DNA of 64,000 bases from Adiantum capillus-veneris (GCA_014529385.2 CM043948.1:25418451-25482450), one strand, 5' to 3'; shown: positions 1 to 10,474, counted from the stretch's first letter. Numbers and translations are program-made. The notes: a model not told the origin generated them from the sequence alone.

Positions 1-302
1 CAGAAAGAGAATATTCCATTGCTCTGGCACGAAATCCAGACTAGGAAAAGGAATACGCGTAAAGACGTAGGCACAAGAATAAAAATGGATCTTGAGAAGC
101 TTTTTCTAACAAGCCGAATATTTATAAGTGCTTCCCGGGAAAAGTAGATGCTTTCCCACGAGGAATCTGTGTCTGCATTGCATCTGTGCTTGAGAACTGC
201 ATTCGGGGATGCCTGGAAAGTGTTGTGTAGCATCGGTTTTCAGCTCACTGAATTTTATTGAGTTTTTGAACACCTTCACATCATTTTAATAGTTGACTGG
301 CC

Positions 303-321
303 GCCCACTTAATAAGTGGGC
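303..321. repeat. Short perfect palindrome
   Basis: GCCCACTTA and TAAGTGGGC flank a single A, giving 9-bp perfect arms. No terminator or mobile-element context could be established. Confidence 0.5.
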
Positions 322-1883
322 AGCCAATAATTAAGTAAAGTAAGGCTCTACAAAGAAAGGACCAGCGCTACCTATTGAGCTACAAATTTACGTGCGATAT
401 TTCTCTCTCCTCCATCGCCAAAATTGCCACCAGCCCTCCCTCTTCTCTAGCGCCCCCCAATGCAGCTATTGTTGCCGGCACCGCACCGGCTATTCTTGCC
501 AATCCCAAGTACCTATAAACCAACCTCTCTCTGTCCCCCAGTATTGCCAACTCTAGAGCAAAGGAGTGCTACCGCTGGGAATCTGCAAGTGCTCGCACGA
601 AGACAAAGCACGGAGTTCGCTTTTCTGCACTTGGAGCAACAGGTACCGATTGTGAATACGCTCTAGGAGTTGTTACGTGTTTGTGCTCTTGCAGGTACTC
701 CGTCTCTGAGGAGGAGCAAGGAGGCCTCGGCCTACGCTCAGGGATTCAAAAAACGAAATCAAGAATAGTCTGCAGAGTTTCACACTCCGGAATTGAGAGT
801 TCGTCTCTGAGAATTTCTCGCACGAGAAGGAATTGACCATCGAGTCTAAGATTTAGAACAAAGGGGTTACTCCAGTTCTTGTGCTTGTAAAAAGATTCTC
901 CCTAATAAAGATTCTCTTTTTGGGGAGGGGGGGGGGGGGGAGCCCATCCTCTGGTCCCCAATACTGTGTCGATCTTCTCCCTCGTCTCTTCTGGTTGAAA
1001 GTCTATTTAATTTCAGCTTGTTGATTATTTGTGTGCGCCCGTTTGTGACATTCCCTCTTCTTGAGCAATAGGAACCAGATTGTTGTTCTCGAGTTGGGTT
1101 TGCATCGAAGTTTAAAACGCAGGATTGGTCATGGATTCCTGCAATCTACGAGTAAGAAATTCAACAAACCAAAGTCTATCAAGAGTGGCAAAATCATTAA
1201 TAAGATCAAGATTCACGAAATCTCTCTCCTCTCCTGAATTCTTATCTATCATGGTGATGGTGCGTTTTAGATCTAGAATTCTTAGTGATGTTGCAGTACA
1301 CGATCAGATTCAATTGTGCTTCGATTTTCCTAGACCTATCTCTTCCAAATCCTGAGAGCGAAAGAATAACCACATTTCTCAGATACCAATGTCAAATAAT
1401 TGGATTTATGCAGCAGAATTGTGATTATTTGAAGAGATTAATCAACATGTGTAACTTTTTGCCAAAATTACATGGCAATTGCTTGTACTGATGTGAAAAG
1501 AGGGAGAACTTGACACCAAGTTAAACATAGTAGAGCTTCATGTTTGTGGAGTCTTGTGTGTAGAGAGAGTACGAGAAGAATGCCCTGAGAAGAACCTGCC
1601 TACAATCAAAACTGACCAAAGATCAGCGCTACATGAGCCGAATCGATCCCTCACCTTTGAGTCTGCTATTCTTGGTGGAAAATGCCTCACTTTGAAAGTG
1701 TAAAGGTGTGGAAGAGAGAGGATGGACGTTGCTTGCCCCACAATCAGCCACACGCCCCCTCCTATACCCCTCTCCCACCTCCTAGCCACCCATTGTTGCC
1801 TTGATCACCAAGTTTGGCCTTGATGCCCCATTCCCCCCTTCTAGTTAACCTTTTAGAGCCTAGACACACCCGGAGACATCCCG

Positions 1884-2367
1884 AATCTATCTTAATGCTG
1901 CATTGGTCTCGTAAAAGTACGTCGAAATCCAGAATGAGATCCCTAGGCACTTTTGAGGTAGCATCATTTTATGGCATTAATAGACCATGGCACCTCTCTG
2001 CCCACTTCCCCCTTGTCGGGCTGACCCTCCAGCACACTCCCGAAGGCTCTCGAGACCCATTTTTATGCCGTTTGGTCATGTAAAACCATGTCGGAATACA
2101 AAATTGGTCCTGTAAAAACACATAAAATCTATCTTAATGCTGCATTGGTCCCATAAAAACACGTCAAAATCGAGAATGAGGACCCTAGGCACTTTTGAGG
2201 TTGCATCATTCTATTGGAATTAATAGACCATGGCACCCCTCTGCCCAATTTCCCCTTGTTGGATTGACCCTTCAGCACACTCCCAGAGAATTTCGAGACC
2301 CATTTTTATGCCGTTTGGTAACATTAAATCACATCAGAATAAATGAATTCCTTAAGCACTTTTGAAG
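1884..2367. repeat. Diverged tandem duplication, about 242-bp unit
   Basis: Two direct copies begin near 1,884 and 2,126. Both contain CTATCTTAATGCTGCATTGG, CTAGGCACTTTTGAGG, TTAATAGACCATGGCACC and CGAGACCCATTTTTATGCCG in order at an offset of 242 bp. A degraded third partial copy (the CACTTTTGAAGGCAGCGTCAT segment) follows at about 2,340-2,400. It is noncoding and may be part of an old repeat; the family is not recognised. Confidence 0.75.
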
Positions 2368-2603
2368 GCAGCGTCATCCTTCTAATACTAGTTGGTCATG
2401 AATGCAACTTTCTGCCATCTTTCTACTTCTTGATCCTTTGACTATTTTTACTCTCTCTTTAGAATTGCCAATTCTAGTGAGAGTTGATTTAAGTAGACAA
2501 AAAACTTAAAGTCGATTTAAGGAGACCAAAAATTTAAAACGTTGACAAATAAATAAGAATCATATTCAATTAGAAAGAGACCCACCACTTGTCAAAAGCT
2601 TAC

Positions 2604-2729
2604 CTAAAAGAAATTTTTGTAGGATCACTGCCTTTTATCAGCATAACTCTTGCTTTGTCCCCTTCGGCAAAATAATTAGTTGCAGAATTCACAAACTCTT
2701 TTGAGAAGTTCATTTTATGCACAAAGCCT
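2604..2729 (-). CDS. PDE338: Exon 6 of S1-domain protein gene (last exon seen)
   Basis: This 126-base exon completes the Arg codon split across the intron and then encodes GFVHKMNFSKEFVNSATNYF and AEGDKARVMLIKGSDPTKIS. That is the 'GFVH....' to 'GD..kV.....d..KISfS' half of an S1 barrel. The acceptor is TGATGCAG|AGGC and the donor is TTTTAG|gtaagc at 2,603, phase 2, so at least one more exon must follow at lower coordinates. The spliced product is at least 725 residues. I could not identify the C-terminal exon in 1-2,603. Confidence 0.78.
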
Positions 2730-2818
2730 CTGCATCAGGAAAACTAATAGCTTTCGTCACAACATGGTTGCTGAAAGCTACCTGTGTAAAGTCTATCAAA
2801 TTGCAGGACACTCTATAC

Positions 2819-2916
2819 CTGATTTTTGTGTTGTCAATCTCCACCTGCATGCCATAAGTATGAACTCTTGTGACAGTCACATCATGCACTGTTCCCAACT
2901 GGAGGTTCTTGCTCAT
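2819..2916 (-). CDS. PDE338: Exon 5 of S1-domain protein gene
   Basis: This 98-base exon encodes MSKNLQLGTVHDVTVTRV and HTYGMQVEIDNTKI, the opening strands of the third S1 module (GTV..V..V..YG..V.I). The first ATG is internal, not a start: it follows acceptor TCATCAG| and continues from exon 4. The donor is ATCAG|gtatag, phase 2. Intron 4 is 246 bp and intron 5 is 89 bp. Confidence 0.82.
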
Positions 2917-3162
2917 CTGATGAAACCACCAAAAGAAAAAAAAAACAGATTAATAAAGTAAGAATCCCTGAATTATGCCTTTCCCAGCATTTGAAAAACT
3001 TACGAAACTCCTTCCATTATATTCTTGTAATGCACTGAAAGATTTTGAAAGTGCTGCTTATAAGTTTTTTATGTCTTAGTATTTGGAACCTCGTTGCCGT
3101 CTTTAAAGCTCAAACACAAACTTGTAGAGTGTGATGGAAAAAATGGGTCCTTTTCCACATAC

Positions 3163-3243
3163 CCATGCCTGAACTTCACTTGCAATTATGTTGAAAGTTT
3201 GTCTATTAGTTTGAACAATTGCCACAGAAAGTGTTCTCCCAAC
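3163..3243 (-). CDS. PDE338: Exon 4 of S1-domain protein gene
   Basis: This 81-base exon encodes 27 residues (VGRTLSVAIVQTNRQTFN then IIASEVQAW). It closes the second S1 barrel, with the 'VGR..V.I...d.....I.SE..AW' pattern that ends S1 repeats. The acceptor is TTTTACAG|GTT and the donor TGG|gtatgt, both phase 0. It joins directly to exon 5 in phase (QAW|MSKNLQLGTV). Confidence 0.82.
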
Positions 3244-3323
3244 CTGTAAAATAAAATGAGAAGATCAAAGCTCAACTTACAAAGGCAACTAGGATCGCTA
3301 TATTATTGAGTTGGTCTTCTTAC

Positions 3324-3395
3324 ATAATTTTTCAGCAAAGCAATGCTCTCTGGCTTCTGTACAAGCTCGGACTTCGGAATAAAAGCACGTATACT
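3324..3395 (-). CDS. PDE338: Exon 3 of S1-domain protein gene
   Basis: This 72-base exon encodes 24 residues (SIRAFIPKSELVQKPESI then ALLKNY), the 'G-x-R-A-F-I-P' strand and following helix of the second S1 module. The acceptor is TTTTGCAG|AGT and the donor TAT|gtaaga, phase 0 on both sides. The intron between exons 2 and 3 is 86 bp. Only conceptual splicing reveals the exon, since it is short. Confidence 0.82.
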
Positions 3396-3481
3396 CTGCA
3401 AAAGAGAGTGAACCTTGTTTGCAGTACACATACAAAGCATAAGAGACAAGAGGTCCATGCCATTTTGAAATTCTCACAAAC

Positions 3482-3556
3482 CTCAAAAGAGCCCAAGAGC
3501 CCCCCTTCATTCCATTGCATGATCTTGATTTGCACAGCCTCGCCCAACCGCATAAG
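3482..3556 (-). CDS. PDE338: Exon 2 of S1-domain protein gene
   Basis: This 75-base exon encodes 25 residues (LMRLGEAVQIKIMQWNEGG then LLGSFE) and begins the second S1 module: a strand pattern followed by the Gly-Gly turn typical of S1 repeats. The acceptor is CAACAG|CTT at 3,557 and the donor is GAG|gtttgt at 3,481, both phase 0. It joins exon 1 in frame as AWHRIDQ|LMRLGE. This order of residues is what the plastid S1 family shows between consecutive modules. It lies 40.3 kb from exon 1. Confidence 0.82.
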
Positions 3557-3914
3557 CTGTTGTTCAGTTACGGAACAGGACATTGCAAAAATAATAAGGA
3601 AAAAATTTAGAGCTAAAAAATCAAGGAAACAAAGTTAACAGTATACGGGAATGTATGGTGGGAATGTATGGTGACTTGTAACGTGAGAGCACACGCTCGT
3701 TCTATAATCTAAATCAACAAGCTATGCTAGGGCCTCTAGGGATGCTCAACGGCCTATCACCCAGAGGAAGTACAAACCGGAGAGTAGAGTATGAGTGATA
3801 TTTATACATCAAGGCAACGTACAGGAAGTGTGCAGAATGAACCACTAAGGAGGTGCATAATGCCACGTGACGTGGTCCCAATATATACAAGACCTCGCCC
3901 ATGTCTGAAGGAAA

Positions 3915-3915
<1 letters not shown>

Positions 3916-3992
<77 letters not shown>
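3916..3992. repeat. (CT)n microsatellite in intron 1
   Basis: An uninterrupted CT dinucleotide tract of about 38 units, near the 3' end of intron 1 in gene orientation ((GA)n on the sense strand). Confidence 0.95.
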
Positions 3993-3994
<2 letters not shown>

Positions 3995-3996
<2 letters not shown>

Positions 3997-4242
3997 AAAA
4001 GAACCTGGTACCCTTTTGTATTACATAATCAAAATTACAGGCCCGAAGGCATTACATCAGCCCGTACGCATACAAGGATAATGGATCTGGTAGTGAAACC
4101 CCTATGGTATTCAATGATGCAAAAGAACCTGGTACCCTTTTGTATTACATAATCAAAATTACAAGCCCGAAGGCATTACATCAACCCGTACGCATACAAG
4201 GATAATGGATCTGGTAGTGAAACCCCTATGGTATTCAATGAT
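3995..4242. repeat. Tandem duplication, 124-bp unit x2
   Basis: Two nearly identical direct copies start at 3,995 and 4,119 (GCAAAAGAACCTGGTACCC and, later in each unit, GGATAATGGATCTGGTAGTG). They differ at only a few positions, so the duplication is recent. It abuts the CT tract, which may have mediated it. Confidence 0.85.
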
Positions 4243-4564
4243 TACAAACCATAGCAGAAAAACTACCAGTGAAAGTTGCAAACGATGGGTGATACAACAA
4301 AAGCTAGCAGCAAGGGAGTGAGGGAAGAAAGTAGCAGAGAGCTGAAGCAAAGACAAGACACCCTATCGTCGAGAGGCCACCGAAAACTCCACCAAAAAAT
4401 CTCCAATAGCCAATTCCAGATCTCGAAGGCCATATACAACGGCACATCCCAGTAGAAGAGACATCACCAGTGCAAGAAGACTTTGAACCAAATATTCGAG
4501 AGAGTGATAGCCTATAGCCATCCCTAGAAATGATCAACAGGGCTATGGCATTCTTCAACTTGCA

Positions 4565-4710
4565 AGCAGAAGCTTCATTCACAATGTTCATCCACTTTAT
4601 TTGTGTGCATTGCACTCTCTCACTCCTTCCGTAAGTAAAAGGAACCTTGAGCACAGTTCGGAGCACTCATCTTGAGCAAAGTTCAACATTCACATCCGCT
4701 GCACCTTACA
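4565..4710 (+). mobile_element. Truncated family-B LTR fragment, plus orientation
   Basis: It matches the inverted start of the B LTR at 4,944: the CATTCACA...GTTCATCCACTTT segment, AGTAAAAGGAACC, GAGCACAGTTCGGAGCACTC and the terminal GCTGCACCTTACA. It ends in TACA at 4,710, as intact B LTRs do. The upstream part is missing and no internal region follows, so it is a fragment. It faces the minus-oriented LTR 234 bp away. Confidence 0.7.
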
Positions 4711-4943
4711 CGTGACATACGGAGTGGCTACACTACTTTATTTACAGGACAGCCCACACTCAAAGAGCTCATGGACTCTTGAGATCAAAGACAGTTGAGG
4801 CATTATCTCCTTGAGATTCAGAGAGAGAGAGATTTGCTACTACGTTAACCGGTGGAGGTAGACAGTCTCAACTTAGAGACTTTTTTCATCGAGTGACTTC
4901 AGTTCCTGTCATTACTGCACCGAGGGGAGTCAATCTACAGTAG

Positions 4944-6140
4944 TGTACGGTGCAGCGGAAGTGGATGTTGAACTTTGCTCAAGATGAGTGCACCGAACTG
5001 TGCTCAAGGGTCCCTTTTACTTACTGAAGGGAGAGCCTTCCGTTCCTTTAGTGAGAGAGTGCAAATGGACACAAACAAAGTGGATGAACACGTGAATGAA
5101 GGTGCTGAGAGAGAGAGAGAGAGAGAGAGAAGAATACGACACCAGACTGTTGTCAAACCCTCCTCCAAGGGCCCCCCCTCTCTATGGCGAGAGGTCTATG
5201 CTATTGATTGCACAAATCTAGTACAATGGTCTAGATGCAATGGACTTGTCGACGATGTTGACGACAATGATGACGACGACGAGACGGGTTGAAAACTGAA
5301 AACACTAGGGGCTGAAATCTGAAAATCTGCTAACTGCTGAATTCTGACACTATATCGGCGACGACGGCGATGGCGACGACGCGACGACGATGCGCTGAAA
5401 ACGCAGATGCTGAAATCTGCGAATAGCGGGCTGAAACTGAAAACGTTGGCTGATCTGACCATGCGGCGAGGATCTGTTGCGGGTAGGTGAGATCTGCAAG
5501 GTTTGGGGCTAATCTTATGAAGTCTAAGTCCTGAAATCTAGAAACGCTGATGCAATGGCTGATTTGACGCCAAGAAACTGCAAAACGCTAGAGCAATCTG
5601 CAGGTTGCAAAAACGCTAGGGCTGATCTGGTACTACTGATGGAAAACGCCAGAGCTGAATTTGCTAAGCAAAACGCTAGGCTGATTCTGCTGATGAAAAC
5701 GCCAGAGGAGCTGTTGGCTGAAAACGCCAGGGAATTATGCTGAGGGAATTATGCTGGTCTTGCTGAGAAGGTGCACTGCAAGTTATAGGACTTCTGCTGC
5801 CTCTTCTGCTAGAAAGTGCTAGACTAGGTTTCTTTTATACAGCTTAGCAAATTTGCCCTACCCAGTTTCCCAACAAAGTCACTTATTAAAATAAGTGGAA
5901 AAAGGGATAAAAAAGGAAAAATGGGTTCTGTGCATTGTAAAATGCTCATGATGGGTACCGATTGTAATGTTGATGATCGTGCTGTGTGCAACCAGAGGAT
6001 ATGCAACTACTCTAAGTGCCTAGACATGCACGGCCTGCGCACAGGCTCACAAAGGTGCTAGAACACTTCCTAAGCTGACATGAACCCTAGACTTGAAGTA
6101 GCTTGTCCACATTCACATAGGGTTAGATGCGCACGTGACA
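4944..6140 (-). repeat. 3' LTR of B-outer
   Basis: The LTR runs from TGTACGGTGCAG to GCACGTGACA on the plus strand (terminal TG...CA). It is 1,197 bp with a (GA)n tract at about 5,107-5,130. A stretch at 5,285-5,750 is dense in the word AAAACGCTAGG/AAAACGCCAGG alternating with GCTGA. A polypurine tract (GAGGAGGGGA on the minus strand) adjoins at 6,141. Confidence 0.85.
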
Positions 6141-6423
6141 TCCCCTCCTCTTCTAAGTGACGTACTAGTACCGAATTGTATGGCATCGAGCGAATGCGCC
6201 ATGTAACAGACTTGGACACTCCAAGTCAAGAATCTATCGCGACAGCACCAAATAACCACTTCAAAACAATTCACAGTTCACAATTTTCAACACTTGGCCC
6301 GGTGGAGTTCCGTGCCTAAAGATGCTGGCCCCAAAGACTGGCGCCCCTATCGGTATTTCTTTTTATATTAATCTGAGTTCAAAGTACAAGACTGCGGGTA
6401 GGCGCTCGCACTCAAACTCTGCG

Positions 6424-6978
6424 TGTAACAGACTTGGACACTCCAAGTCAAGAATCAATCGTGACAACACCAAATAACCACTTCAAAACAATTCACAGAT
6501 CACAATAGATTTACGCTGGCCCGGCGGAGTTCCGTGCCTAGAGATATTCGCCCCAAAGACTGGCGCCCCTTTCTGTATTTCTTTATGTATTAATCAATGT
6601 CAAAGTACAAGAGCGGTTAGGGTTTCACTCTCAGACTCTGCGTCTAGATGCTTTGCAGAGTGAGCCCTAAACCGTGTATATAAAGATTACAAGGGATGCC
6701 CAAAAGCAGAGCTCCAAAATCTTGAAAGCAAAAGCAAATTCTCTCTCTCTCTCAATGAGAGCAACAAAAAGCAATTATGCCTTTTTCTCTCTCTATCTTC
6801 CAAAGCGTAACCAAAAGCTGAGATTTGCGTCGCTCAAAAAAACCAAAAAAAAAATTTCCACCTCCGCGATTTCCGGAAATTAGGGTTTTTGGCAAAAATT
6901 AGGGTTTGCAAGAATTTTAGGGTTTTTGGCAGAAATTACGGTTTCTGCTGTCGGTAGCCACGTTATCACTTTGTGACA
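6424..6978 (-). repeat. 3' LTR of A-outer
   Basis: TGTAACAGACTTGG to ATCACTTTGTGACA, 555 bp, followed by the polypurine-tract complement (TACCCCCCTCTTGAAAGC) at 6,979. Confidence 0.85.
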
Positions 6979-7541
6979 TACCCCCCTCTTGAAAGCATTG
7001 TAATCGACCGCGATTACGTCTGCAAAACCGACAAAAGCCATAAACCGTCTTAGCAGACACTGACTGTTAGTACCTATGTACTAGGGACACACATCTACCA
7101 CATGTACCAAATTGACAGTCAACATGACATTCAACATTCATTCGGATCTTAGACAACGATGTATTGACAATGTAGCTAGCAATCACATCTAGGTCCAATC
7201 GGGACCTCATCGATGTTCGATTGACTAACCCCTATTGCAACCATGTCTATTCGAGATCAATCAGACCAAAATGCTGTAGTCATTTCGTCTATCACTTCCT
7301 GCACTTAAAAACAAGTCAAGAACAAATCAGTATCATTATCAGGAATTCCATTTCATAAAGTCATCCAACAGAATACTGTCAGCTCTCAGTATCCCTAAAG
7401 CTCAAAGAGACATCAGTGACTTTAGTATCAAAATCAAGGCATCTGTTGACAAAGGAGCGGAGTAACTCCCCTCTTGTGCATCCCACTGCACCAGATCTTC
7501 GGCCAAGCTGAATTTCTGGGTTCCGTTTGGAGTAGACTATG

Positions 7542-8011
7542 CTAAACCAAAACATCGAGGTAAAGTTTCACGATCCGAGGAGTATCTGCTAGATCCTCCT
7601 CCTCCATCCACTTCGCATCAAGTGCAGGATAGTTCTTGAACATAATCAAGAACCGCCTTCGGACTTTACCTTTAGTCTGTCGTTCTTGAGACTTCTGCAA
7701 AGTCTCCCGAACCTTGACAAAAGCCGTATCCAAATCTCGCGAATATTCATCCGCTTCAAATATCTAATCTTTCGTGCTCAGAAAGGATGGAACATTCACA
7801 GCACTTTCAATAATCTCAAATGGTGTCTTCCCCGTCAAAGAGTGTATCGTGTTATTGTAAGGAAACTCCACCAAAGGTAAGTTCTTTTCCCATTGAGTCT
7901 TCTGATCCGAGATACAAGACTTCAATAAATCTAAAACCACTGAATTGGCAATCTCAGATTGCCCGTCAGTCTGCAAGTGGAACGATGACGAGAACTGCAA
8001 CCGCGTGCCAA
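7542..8011 (-). pseudogene. Chromodomain and integrase C-terminal piece of A-outer
   Basis: On the minus strand the integrase peptides HLQTDGQSEIANSVVLDLLK and PLVEFPYNNTIHSLTGKTPF lead to FVKVRETLQKSQERQ. A deletion then joins this directly to the chromodomain ([20 protein letters not shown]). The B array interrupts integrase at 8,012. The chromodomain Trp lost in A6 is kept here. Confidence 0.7.
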
Positions 8012-9142
8012 TGTTAGGTGCAGTGGAATGAATGTTTGCGCTTTGCTCAAGATTAGTGCTCCGAACTGTGCTCAAGGTTCCTTTTGTTCTTATGGAAGGT
8101 AGAGCCTTCCGTTCTTAGTAAGAGAATGCTATGATCACAAACAAAGTGAATGGACACTGTGCGTGCAAGTGTATGAGACTGAGAGATAGAGAGAGAAGAG
8201 AGATACGACACAAGAGACGTTGTAAAACACTCCTCCGAAGGCCCCACTCTTGTCGGCAAGAGTGGTCTACTATTCATTGCACAAAGTGGTACAATGACGA
8301 TGCAATGGACTAATGCAACTTGGGACTATGCCGGTGACGACGATGGGGATGACGACGACGACTCTATGGCTGAAATCTGCGGACTTCTATCTGCTGTCCA
8401 TTAAAACGCTATGGCTGAAAATCTGGGACTGATTCGGGTGGCTGAAAACTGCTGTTTTGGCTGCGTTTTTGAGGGCTGAAAATGACGATCTCTTCATGCA
8501 TCTAGGGCTGAATCTGCTGCTGTATGGAAAGCTGAAAACGCTGCTGCAAATGCTTCACTTCAGGCTGAAAATGAAAACGCTGGCAGATTTGGGGAGCGTT
8601 AGCAAAAACGCTAGGCAATCTGGGAAATGTTGGCGATGGTAGCAAGGCTGAAAACACTAGGGCTAGGGAGACTGTGGCGATACCAAAAACGCTAGGCTTA
8701 GGGCTGGAAAACGCCAAGGCTTGATGGTGCTGAGGGGTTTTTGCTGAGAAGGTGCCTGTTGAGCGGGGAGCTCCTGCTGCCTCTTCTGCCAATGAGTGCT
8801 AACTGGGTTTGCTTATATACAAACTTAGCAAAATTGTCCTACCTACTTTTGTTGATAAGTCACTTAAATTAATAAGTGAAAAATGTCAAAGATAGGGAAA
8901 ATAGGCTAAAATCACTGGAAAATTCCCCTGACTGATTCTAATGGATTCTGATGGGAATTTTGATGATCATGATGTGCGCAACCAGAGGATATGCATCTAC
9001 ACTAAGTGACTGGGCATGCACGGTCTACGAATAGACTCACAAAAGTGCCAGATCACTTCTAATCTAGACTGACTGGACTGACTGAACCCTGTTATGCTGT
9101 AGCTTGTTCACGGACACATAGGGTTGGATGTGTCACGTGACA
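8012..9142 (-). repeat. LTR 1 of the B array
   Basis: TGTTAGGTGCAGTGG to TGTCACGTGACA, 1,131 bp. It contains many AAAACGCTAGG/GCTGAAAACGC words between 8,380 and 8,720. The PPT (AAAAGGAGGGGA, minus) follows at 9,143. Confidence 0.85.
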
Positions 9143-9153
9143 TCCCCTCCTTT

Positions 9154-9606
9154 TCAAAGTGAGGTACTGGTACCGAGCTGTATGGCGTCGAGGGAGATCG
9201 CCGATAGCATCCGGAATCCTGGAAGGGACTCTTCGCCGGCCCACTCCGATGTATGAGTCGTGCGGTACTTGAACTTCATAAAGGTCTGCAACGCTTGCTT
9301 CTTTGGGCCGCGCCAAAAGCAACACAAGGTCTTCTGTGGCTCCTTTGATGCTTCAACTTCGTCTAGAGTCGTGCTTCTTCCATCTTCAAGAATCTCCATG
9401 GCTGAAAATTCCTGAAACCATTTCCAACACAAAACCATGAACATACCTATTCCATGTAAAGTGAGTGGAAAAAAACTCATCTTCGCTAAAGACTGTGTAT
9501 GTAATGTAGATGAACATAGAGACGGAGTGACAAACCGTTCATCAAACACATGAAAACAATGAGATCGAATCTTTTCTGTTTGATCTAAATCAATCAACTG
9601 TGGCAA
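9154..9606 (-). CDS. Unrecognised 3' ORF of family B (interior 1)
   Basis: A 150-codon frame including PLTLHGIGMFMVLCWKWFQE, CCFWRGPKKQALQTFMKFKY and SEWAGEESLPGFRMLSAISL. It lies between the Asp/His-rich frame and the PPT, in the position of pol or an env-like gene. Related peptides occur in B-outer at 35,240-35,600. No RT, RNase H, integrase or envelope hallmarks are visible apart from one hydrophobic stretch. It may be captured sequence or a pol remnant; I do not assign a function. Confidence 0.45.
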   Translation of the reverse strand: MPQLIDLDQTEKIRSHCFHVFDERFVTPSLCSSTLHTQSLAKMSFFPLTLHGIGMFMVLCWKWFQEFSAMEILEDGRSTTLDEVEASKEPQKTLCCFWRGPKKQALQTFMKFKYRTTHTSEWAGEESLPGFRMLSAISLDAIQLGTSTSL

Positions 9607-9877
9607 ATCACAATGGAAATGCCATGCTTGGTGCTCATACTTTCATGTGCTCGTTCGGAAACTGTGTCATGCCAAGGAAGAGACATGGAATGTGACTTCC
9701 TGACATACATACTTTTCAGCTTTTCACGAAAAATCCGCATACATTCGTGCTCATCCATGAGAGAAACGTGTTCAACATACACTATGTCATGCCTAGGAAA
9801 AGGGATCACATAAAGATGCTGACTAAAATACAGGAAACGATCACGAATGAAACACTCGAACAATGCGTGCATATCAA

Positions 9878-10474
9878 TCATGCGAACACATAATACTTCC
9901 TGTGAGGGTTCTTTGGACCTAGGCTCGAAGCCAAGATCGGTTCTTCCTGAATGATTGAATCGTCCTGTGGGGGTTCTTTGGACCTCGAAGCCAAGATCGG
10001 CTCTTCGTGATTGATCGAATCTACAACGAGGTTAGCTTCGCCAAAAAAAGCATCCACTAACACATCATCCTTGTGAACAATCACATCATCTTCATGCAAC
10101 TCATCATGCTTGTGAGAAATCACATCTTGATCATGCAAATCATCATGCTTGTCTTTATCATCCAAACCATCATGCAAATCATTATCATTCAAATCATCAT
10201 GCTTATCTTTGTCATCCAAATCATCATGCTTGTCATTCAAATCATCATGCAAATCATTGTCATTCAATTCATCATGCTTCTCATAATCATGCAAATCCTG
10301 TGGGTCATGCTTTGGAGAAGAAGAGACTGAGAGAGTCTCCTTTCCCCAAATCTCTTGCATCTGTGCCTGAACTTGAGAATAGAGTTGCCAGAACTCTTTG
10401 TTTTGTCGGTCGCTCTGTTCTTGTATTGCTTTGTTCTCACGATCAAATTCTGCTTGTCTTGCTTTGGCTTCCAA
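9878..10474 (-). CDS. Asp/His-rich repeat protein of B interior 1
   Basis: A 198-codon open frame. The N-terminal ~50 residues are Gln/Glu/Arg-rich (remnant of the gag charged region: RQNKEFWQLYSQVQAQMQ). Residues about 60-140 are a tandem array of KHDDL, DLHD and DKDKHDDL words, strongly acidic with regular His. The tail has EEPILASR twice. The gag core and protease normally lying between these parts are deleted in frame. It could bind divalent metal, but that is speculation from composition. A shorter version is present in B-outer. The frame's conservation in both copies argues it is part of the family B product. Confidence 0.55.
   Translation of the reverse strand: MEAKARQAEFDRENKAIQEQSDRQNKEFWQLYSQVQAQMQEIWGKETLSVSSSPKHDPQDLHDYEKHDELNDNDLHDDLNDKHDDLDDKDKHDDLNDNDLHDGLDDKDKHDDLHDQDVISHKHDELHEDDVIVHKDDVLVDAFFGEANLVVDSINHEEPILASRSKEPPQDDSIIQEEPILASSLGPKNPHRKYYVFA

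Larger units (their letters stand above)
1..2603. other. Downstream intron or 3' flank of the S1 gene
   Basis: This stretch follows the exon 6 donor on the minus strand, so its part nearest 2,603 is intron 6. It holds the 242-bp tandem repeat below, a G-run of about 14 at 930-943 after AATAAAG, and a 9-bp-arm palindrome at 303-321. Minus-strand 1-240 is open in one frame (containing ADTDSSWESIYFSREAL), but it has no convincing similarity to the S1 protein C terminus. I see no other supportable gene. Confidence 0.5.

Noticed and set aside
1762-2083. Overlapping frames on both strands near the 242-bp repeat
   Set aside because: They run through a noncoding tandem repeat with no conserved peptide between the two units.
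3010-3090. Possible extra exon between exons 4 and 5 (ending TTTC|gtaagt)
   Set aside because: It keeps an open frame only with an acceptor out of phase with exon 4. Exon 4 joined directly to exon 5 already gives a continuous S1 pattern.
5196-5462. Arg/Ser-rich frame resembling an SR protein
   Set aside because: It falls in the word-repeat part of a B LTR and is not conserved in other LTR copies.
10073-10330. Plus-strand Ile/Met-rich frame that looks like a membrane protein
   Set aside because: It is the antisense shadow of the Asp/His-rich repeat of family B.
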